Part shown: positions 61,711-64,000 of the stretch, in pieces
How the letters are laid out: each line of letters opens with the position of its first letter
Position numbering within the stretch: position 1 is the first letter of the stretch
NCBI GenBank assembly: GCA_003254925.1
Contig: QANZ01019395.1
Location: 100,741-164,740 of the forward strand
Direction: 5' to 3'
DNA: 64,000 bases
Source of the DNA: Chamaecrista fasciculata
Lineage: Eukaryota > Streptophyta > Magnoliopsida > Fabales > Fabaceae
The notes under the pieces: generated by a model
Databases searched by the model: none
Told to the model about the DNA's origin: nothing
What the model saw: the letters and a program-made list of their open reading frames with translations, nothing else
Made by a program: the position numbers and the translations under genes

Positions 61711-62937
61711 ATGTATTTTCAACTTTATTCACTTATCTCTCTGTCCTTTTGCATATTCATAGTTATTATATAAGGACATTGGAGGAAGGGGTAGACTAGC
61801 CATAAGTTGTGGTATTTGTATATATGTAAAGGAGGGTTTGCTAAATGAATTTGTTGTGTGAGATCTCAATGTATACAGGGGTGGCAATTGGTGTCAAAAG
61901 GGTTCATACTAGGTCATAGGCAGTGACTTGACATGTCTATAGGTTACAGGACTTTAGATAAGTTTGGAAAAGAAAAAGAAATTTCAAATCATATCATATT
62001 TTCATTGATAAAGGAAAGTATGTTTATTGAATTGTTGTACACAAAAGGCCGAGATTTTAATGAGAGAACCATTAATAAAAGAGAAATCCGACGCTAACTT
62101 TTCAAACTCCTTTTCTCTTTCTGTACTTTTTGTTCATGTCGCTTTCTCCATAAGCTTGAATTGGAGTCAGAATATTTGATTTGTTTTGTCTCTAGGATAT
62201 AATCATTCATGACCATTTCCGCCAACATAACAATAGGCATTCGCTAAATGAACTTGATATCTAGATCGAAGTTTAAATGGATGATAAATATAACATTTTA
62301 TTTTGCCAGGAATCTACTTTCAGAATTTGAAAGGAGAAAATCTATAAAGCAAGGAAACAAACTTGGAAATTCTATAAAAATTACAAAGATTGGATAACGA
62401 TAAAAAGTAGGTTTTCAAATGATGTCATAATCACTGACCGTCAAAATTAAGAATTTAAGTAAATTTAAAAAAAATATAAAATCATATTGTAAACTTGAAT
62501 CATATACATACTCATTTTATTTTTTTGATTTTTTATTATATATATACATATAGTGTAATTAATAGCACAAAAAGTTCACTTATAAGCATTAAATTATTTA
62601 ATATTTGTCATATTTCAATAAAATATCTCATAAGTGATTAAACAAATTAATTTAAAATATTTTTTGTGAAATACATCATCATTTTGTTAAAGTGATATAT
62701 TTTTGTTTGGACAGAATATAAATTCTCAAAATAAGATCGTAAGATGATATAAAATCATAAGATCTAATATATAATATCAAGATCTATGTAAAATCTTAAT
62801 CTAGGAGAATCTTACTTAAGATTATAATCAATTTGTCTAGATAAAATTGTAAGTTCATAAAATCTTAAGATTGAAATCGAAATCTTAATAGCACTAGTCA
62901 TAATTTTTACACTAAGGTAAAACATGGAAAATTTTGT
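61711..62937. other. 3' flank of the glycine-rich gene
   Basis: The first few hundred bases probably hold its 3' UTR. From about 62700 the sequence is rich in short palindromic 'aaatcttaagatt'-like motifs. No further gene seen. Confidence 0.4.
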
Positions 62938-63012
62938 TGTATGCAACAAGTTGCATGTTAAACTATGTAACAAGTTGCATATTAGACTATGCGACAAGTT
63001 TATTAGACTATC
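62938..63012. repeat. Imperfect tandem repeat (about 23-bp unit)
   Basis: Three diverging units of the type 'caacaagttgcatgttaaac' follow one another. About 80 bases on, a TATA-like 'actataaaagga' (about 63081-63092) and a CT tract occur, an arrangement seen in LTR promoters. I cannot define an LTR. Confidence 0.4.
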
Positions 63013-64000
63013 CTTGTAATTTTTTTTTTGTTAGATATTGCATTCATTGTATGCAATATGTGCTAGGAGCAAACAAATCATAACTATAAAAGGAGGTCCC
63101 CTTCCCTCTCTTGCTTCCACCCCCTCTCTCTCTCTTTCTGCTCTGAAACCTTTGAGGTTGTGATGATATATAAAAAACTTACAATTGATTTTAAATAGGA
63201 GGAGTGAATAGGTAGAGAGTAGATCAAGTTTTCAATTAAATTATAACATTCGGCATTAATGAAACATTAACTGCCATTGACAATCAAAAATAGACTGGGA
63301 GATGAATTCTGGGAGATGAAAACCATTTGAGATGAAAACCATATAGGCTCAATTCAGCCTATTAATATTTTCACATATGAACAGCGTTTCTTTGTTGATG
63401 ATCACGAGGGCAGTTTTGGGATGGGATGAATGGTCTGAATTTAGCGAAATACAGAAAGAGATACAGCGAAAGAAAATTTAGGGAATCCAAATTGGTAAGA
63501 CAACATTGATATCAAGAGGCGGAGAACGCACGCTTGCTATTTAAGTCCGACTTAGGCTTTGTTTGAATTAAAAAGTCTCAAAAAATAGTAATATTTATTT
63601 CTTTAGCTTTGTTGGTTGTAAGTGTAACCATTCAAATAGGGAGTATCTCAAGAAATAAACTAGTTATGTTAATTGTGTTAGGATTTAGGAATAAATTAAG
63701 ATTATTAATATTAGTGAAGTAAATAAAATTCAGAATTTGAAAAAGAGTTGTTGAGCTTTTTCTGAGTTTGACCTAGTATTAGGGATTAATTTGTTTAAAT
63801 TATTTATTTTATTGAGTTTGGTAGTAGCTATCATCTTTGTGAGAGAATTTCTCCTTTTCGGTTGGTATTGTAAGCCTATTTATAGGCCCCTCTTTTATTT
63901 GAATTAATGGAGCTATGAATGAAGCAAAATCATGAGAAAAAAGAAAAAAGAAAAGGTTTATGAGAGCTTCCATGTTTCTTCCTCCCAAAAATTCCTAACA
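63013..64000. other. Window end, possible retroelement remnant
   Basis: The last 200 bases contain 'tatttataggcccc' followed by 'atgaatgaagcaaaatcatg', a pattern common in LTRs of plant retrotransposons. The window ends before it can be tested. No coding sequence is recognised. Confidence 0.3.

Overview
This is nuclear DNA of a flowering plant, most likely a eudicot. The supporting evidence is spliced genes with GT-AG introns, AT-rich intergenic DNA, and plant-specific families (arabinogalactan peptide, malectin-like LRR receptor kinase, RR-type CCCH zinc finger, plant myo-inositol oxygenase). I cannot name the species. Much of the window is transposon debris, often nested.

Layout. 1-0.7 kb: minus-strand LTR-retrotransposon piece (primer-binding site plus zinc-knuckle gag). 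2.6-2.9 kb: a two-exon arabinogalactan peptide gene (minus) with a perfect 100-bp tandem duplication right after its stop codon. 5.6-10.2 kb: an intact 12-exon malectin-like LRR receptor kinase (889 aa). 11.2-18.7 kb: its tandem copy, a pseudogene with a promoter split by transposons, a Ty1/copia 3' half in place of the malectin/LRR region, lost splice sites, a nonsense codon, a frameshift and a TIR element in an intron. 21.9-23.0 kb: a single-exon RR-TZF CCCH zinc-finger gene (minus). 24.6-47 kb: a transposon graveyard without a host gene I can support. It holds a SINE, hAT-type elements, Mutator-like TIR elements carrying captured gene pieces (one from an auxin response factor) and an A-tailed retroposon. 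48.0-48.9 kb: the first four exons of a myo-inositol oxygenase gene, cut off at a 643-base assembly gap. 51.9-61.7 kb: a 22-exon gene for a 1440-aa glycine-rich multi-pass membrane protein of the At4g32920/At5g11700 family, including a probable GC-AG intron. 61.7-64 kb: flank without a recognised gene.

The genes do not form a pathway. Several (receptor kinase, TZF protein, arabinogalactan peptide, MIOX) belong to families linked to cell wall or stress, but nothing here ties them together. The most informative content is the transposon record: nested insertions with readable target-site duplications, an empty-site comparison from the two receptor-kinase copies, and gene capture by TIR elements. 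I found no convincing new biological system. All exon models were made by eye from splice sites and reading-frame continuity.
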